Assembly (NCBI GenBank): GCA_903953985.1
Contig: CAJBLW010000577.1
Coordinates: 1-7,464, forward strand
Origin: an uncultured Burkholderiales bacterium
GTDB taxonomy: Bacteria > Pseudomonadota > Gammaproteobacteria > Burkholderiales > Burkholderiaceae_C
Length of the DNA: 7,464 nucleotides
Reading direction: 5' to 3'
Below the pieces are notes generated by a model. That model made no database searches. It saw nothing but the letters and a program-made list of their open reading frames with translations, and was not told where the DNA came from. The stretch's first letter is position 1. Each line of letters starts with the position of its first letter. Shown piece by piece: positions 6,296 to 7,464 of this stretch. Position numbers and translations under genes: made by a program.

Positions 6296-7464
6296 ATGGC
6301 CTTCATGAAAAGCCATCAGCTGCATCCCCCACAAGTCCGGCCTGAATCGGCACAGGGCTTGGACAGGGATCGCTGCTATCAAGCTATGTCTGAAAGGGAT
6401 GCCGCATGGGACGGTATTTTTTTCACTGGCGTCACCTCCACCGGCATTTATTGCCGCCCAGTCTGCCGGGTGAAACTGCCCCGCGCTACAAATTGCCAAT
6501 TTTTTGAAACACCAGCGCAAGCCGAGTCCCATGGGTTCAGGCCCTGTCTGCGTTGCCGCCCTGAGCTGGCCCCTGCGCGGCGCTTTTGGTCCACCACCGA
6601 TGCGCAGGCCGTTGTGGCCGAATTTGCAGCCAAGCAGCTGCACATGGCCATCCACCACAGCCGCAAACCCCCGACGATGACCGCCTTGGCGGCGCAACTG
6701 GGCGTGAGCGACCGGCACCTGCGCCGCATGTTCACGCTGCATTGGCAAGTCTCGCCGCTGCAATACCTGCAAACCCAACGCCTGCTGCGCGCCAAACAGT
6801 GGTTGCACGACAGCCCGATGTCCGTGGCCCAGGTGGCCCAAGCCAGTGGTTTTGGTTCGGCCCGGCGCATGTATGCGGCTTTTTCAAAGCGTTACCAACT
6901 CAGCCCTGGCCAACTGCGCCCAGCACGCACGCAGCGCCTTAACGCGTCGGAAAGTGGCACGCCATTGGCCCTGGTGCTGCACTACCGGCCGCCCTACCAG
7001 ATCGCTGGGCTGTGGCAGTTTTTCAAAGACCGATCGCTGGAGGGCATGGAGATCTGGAGCAGCGAAGGCCCGCAAGCCGAGTGGCGCCGAACCGTGCGCT
7101 GGCTCCATGGCGCCAGCGTGATCAGCGGCTGGCTGGCGGTATGCTGGGACACCGTTCATCCGTGGGTCCATCTTCGCATCAGCCCCAACTTGCTGCCCGT
7201 GCTGCCCGCTCTGGTGGCGCAGGTGCGGGACTGGCTGGACCTGGATGCTGAGCCGGCCGCCATCGCCCAGGTGCTTGAGCCCGCATTCCCACACGCCCTG
7301 GGCCAGCGCTTGCCGGGGGGCCTGGATGGGTTCGAGCTGGCCGTGCGCGCCATCCTGGGTCAGCAAATCACCGTCAAGGCCGCACGAACCCTGGGGCAGC
7401 GCTTGGTCCATGCGTTGGGCACGCCTTGCGAAACACCCTGGCCTGAACTGAACCGAACCTTTCC
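6296..7464 (+). CDS. alkA: Ada-AlkA fusion: methylphosphotriester-sensing AraC regulator with 3-methyladenine DNA glycosylase II domain, 3'-truncated by window edge
   Basis: The frame stays open to the right edge, giving 389 visible residues. Residues about 26-92 form an Ada-type zinc domain: the core TGIYCRPVC and GFRPCLRC supply Cys53, Cys57, Cys84 and Cys87. In E. coli Ada the first of these (Cys38) accepts methyl groups from methylphosphotriesters. Residues about 100-208 form an AraC-type DNA-binding domain with two helix-turn-helices, ending in the classic SGFGSARRMYAAFSKRY...SPGQLR pattern. Residues about 222-330 match the AlkA N-terminal domain (LHYRPPYQIAGLWQFF, RTVRW). From about 342, GLDGFELAVRAILGQQITV starts the HhH-GPD glycosylase domain. 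The hairpin and catalytic Asp lie beyond the window. Expected role: sensing methylation damage, activating repair genes and excising alkylated purines. The start is uncertain: ATG 6296 is used, ATG 6305 and GTG 6287 are in frame, and none has a clear ribosome binding site. No O6-methylguanine methyltransferase domain is seen. Confidence 0.92.
   Translation, partial: MAFMKSHQLHPPQVRPESAQGLDRDRCYQAMSERDAAWDGIFFTGVTSTGIYCRPVCRVKLPRATNCQFFETPAQAESHGFRPCLRCRPELAPARRFWSTTDAQAVVAEFAAKQLHMAIHHSRKPPTMTALAAQLGVSDRHLRRMFTLHWQVSPLQYLQTQRLLRAKQWLHDSPMSVAQVAQASGFGSARRMYAAFSKRYQLSPGQLRPARTQRLNASESGTPLALVLHYRPPYQIAGLWQFFKDRSLEGMEIWSSEGPQAEWRRTVRWLHGASVISGWLAVCWDTVHPWVHLRISPNLLPVLPALVAQVRDWLDLDAEPAAIAQVLEPAFPHALGQRLPGGLDGFELAVRAILGQQITVKAARTLGQRLVHALGTPCETPWPELNRTF

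Noticed and set aside
6417..6423. T7 run in the Ada domain as a terminator or slippage site
   Set aside because: No GC-rich hairpin precedes it, and it simply encodes Ile-Phe-Phe in the conserved DG-F segment of the Ada domain.
6140..6841. N-terminal extension of the manB frame to 6841
   Set aside because: The added 234 residues have no mutase similarity and run antisense through the Ada-AlkA gene; the KAYDIRG motif fixes the start at 6139.
6884..7411. Minus-strand open frame of 175 codons at the right end
   Set aside because: It is opposite the AlkA part of the Ada-AlkA gene, whose domain motifs are clear. It has no recognisable domain.
1..7464. CRISPR array, tRNA/rRNA genes, insertion sequence ends or a novel defence system
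   Set aside because: No regularly spaced repeats, tRNA-like cloverleaf, transposase or terminal inverted repeats were seen. Nearly all sequence is accounted for by seven recognisable genes.

Overview
This window looks like part of the chromosome of a GC-rich betaproteobacterium, most likely Burkholderiales and perhaps Comamonadaceae. That placement is an inference from codon and base composition, from the Ada-AlkA gene architecture and from protein style; no search was run. The main content is a surface-polysaccharide (O-antigen or capsule-like) assembly cluster, flanked by a DNA-alkylation repair gene.

Layout. Positions 1-680 (+) hold the 3' part of a family-25 (LPS-type) glycosyltransferase gene whose start lies left of the window. 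Positions 691-6139 (-) hold a compact five-gene operon, transcribed right to left: a phosphomannomutase/phosphoglucomutase (manB/algC type, 4736-6139), a GT2 rhamnosyltransferase-like enzyme (3864-4739, TTG start), a polytopic membrane protein of the O-antigen ligase/polymerase family (2606-3877), a GT4-type glycosyltransferase (1602-2615) and a divergent GT2-like glycosyltransferase (691-1605). Every junction overlaps, by 4, 14, 10 and 4 bp, so translational coupling is likely. The operon converges on the GT25 gene with only 10 bp between the two stop codons and no visible terminator. A 156-bp divergent spacer (6140-6295) separates manB from a rightward gene. That gene (6296 to beyond the right edge) encodes an Ada N-terminal zinc/methyl-acceptor domain, an AraC-type DNA-binding domain and an AlkA glycosylase in one polypeptide. 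It is cut by the window end before the catalytic part of the HhH-GPD domain.

How the genes work together. ManB/AlgC interconverts hexose-6-phosphate and hexose-1-phosphate, feeding nucleotide-sugar synthesis. The glycosyltransferases build a glycan from the activated sugars. The membrane protein either polymerises the repeat units or ligates the glycan to its acceptor. No flippase (Wzx), ABC exporter or initiating glycosyl-phosphate transferase is in view, so the cluster shown is incomplete. The alkylation-repair gene is a functionally separate neighbour and probably marks the edge of the polysaccharide locus.

Base composition changes across the window. The GT25 fragment is AT-rich (about one third GC over 181-300), while manB and the Ada-AlkA gene are strongly GC-rich. 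This fits the mosaic, often transferred nature of surface-polysaccharide loci. I found no RNA gene, CRISPR array, insertion sequence or clear undescribed system.
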